Part shown: one piece after another, positions 63,758-64,000 of the stretch
Layout of the letters: every line of letters starts with the position of its first letter
Position numbering within the stretch: position 1 is the first letter of the stretch
Assembly (NCBI GenBank): GCA_958510825.1
Contig: OY294046.1
Coordinates: 72,797,808-72,861,807, forward strand
From: Brachypterus glaber
Lineage: Eukaryota; Arthropoda; Insecta; Coleoptera; Kateretidae
Length of the DNA: 64,000 nucleotides
Reading direction: 5' to 3'
The notes under the pieces: generated by a model
Told to the model about the DNA's origin: nothing
Database searches by the model: none
What the model saw: the letters and a program-made list of their open reading frames with translations, nothing else
Translations under genes and position numbers: made by a program

Positions 63758-64000
63758 AGTATGTTTAGGCGTTAAAGTAGTTACATTAAATTTTGATTTA
63801 CAGATTTAATATACATATAGAATTAATTTTATTTTCCCCAAAGAAAGTTTTGCGTTAGTAAAAAATATTCGAAAAATTTTTATTGCTATTTTTTACGTTC
63901 CTGGACGTTTTATATCCAAAAAATATGATTTCCCAAAAAAAAAAAAAATCTGTCGGTCTGTCGGTCTGTCTCTACAGTCGACAGCTGTCGGTATGTTGGT
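63758..64000 (+). repeat. Rep-D-like head, cut by window end
   Basis: GTTCCTGGACGTTTTATATC then TCTGTCGGTCTGTCGGTCTG (63945-63970) is the same build as the Rep-D heads. The rest lies beyond the window. Confidence 0.5.

Overview
The window reads as AT-rich, repeat-saturated nuclear DNA of an insect. A beetle is a plausible guess but not demonstrated. The pointers are a tRNA-derived SINE, Penelope-like elements (PLEs), 3' ends of CR1/Jockey-type non-LTR retrotransposons with (TAA)n tails, and many hairpin or foldback DNA elements. I find no host protein gene, rRNA gene, intact tRNA gene, CRISPR array or bacterial operon. The only protein-coding sequence I can support is retroelement debris; the best pieces are two reverse transcriptase plus GIY-YIG reading frames of one PLE family (52946-54010 minus, 60025-61233 plus).

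Layout. 1-5 kb: SINE end, half foldback, hairpins, a tyrosine-recombinase-like peptide fossil (3188-3540), a dispersed 400 bp repeat. 5.8-8.8 kb: a tandemly duplicated TIR element hit by a non-LTR fragment, then a Rep-D copy hit by a PLE-4 insertion, then a PLE-1 fragment. 9.3-12.1 kb: a GC-rich foldback and a block made of one palindromic word that is open in five reading frames. 14-18.3 kb: a TA-flanked MITE, two Rep-D copies with degenerate tandem units, a 670 bp foldback. 18.5-23.2 kb: TIR elements nested in one another. 24-30.4 kb: a non-LTR 3' end, a TIR element with subterminal repeats, Rep-B copies, and a foldback split by PLE-2. 30.7-35.3 kb: Rep-B split by a word-swarm element, Rep-A, the best SINE, a non-LTR pseudogene. 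37-42.6 kb: Rep-E split by PLE-3, a large TIR element split by a foldback, a foldback split by Rep-H. 43.6-49.5 kb: Rep-K with a 77 bp hairpin inserted, a 200 N gap, CpG-cored palindromes, a second word-swarm element. 50.4-64 kb: a 1.18 kb palindrome, PLE-1 copies, a young 219 bp MITE, and a four-component nest (59434-63040).

How the parts relate. Because many families occur two to five times here, several insertions can be read against an unoccupied copy of the same host repeat, which fixes target-site duplications and relative ages. The most informative pattern is that five Penelope-type insertions from four families each carry a 12-13 bp target duplication and each is internally inverted, with hammerhead-ribozyme-like cores near the ends in several of them. 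Family labels (PLE-1, Rep-A, FB-1, Swarm-1 and so on) are working names used only in this annotation.
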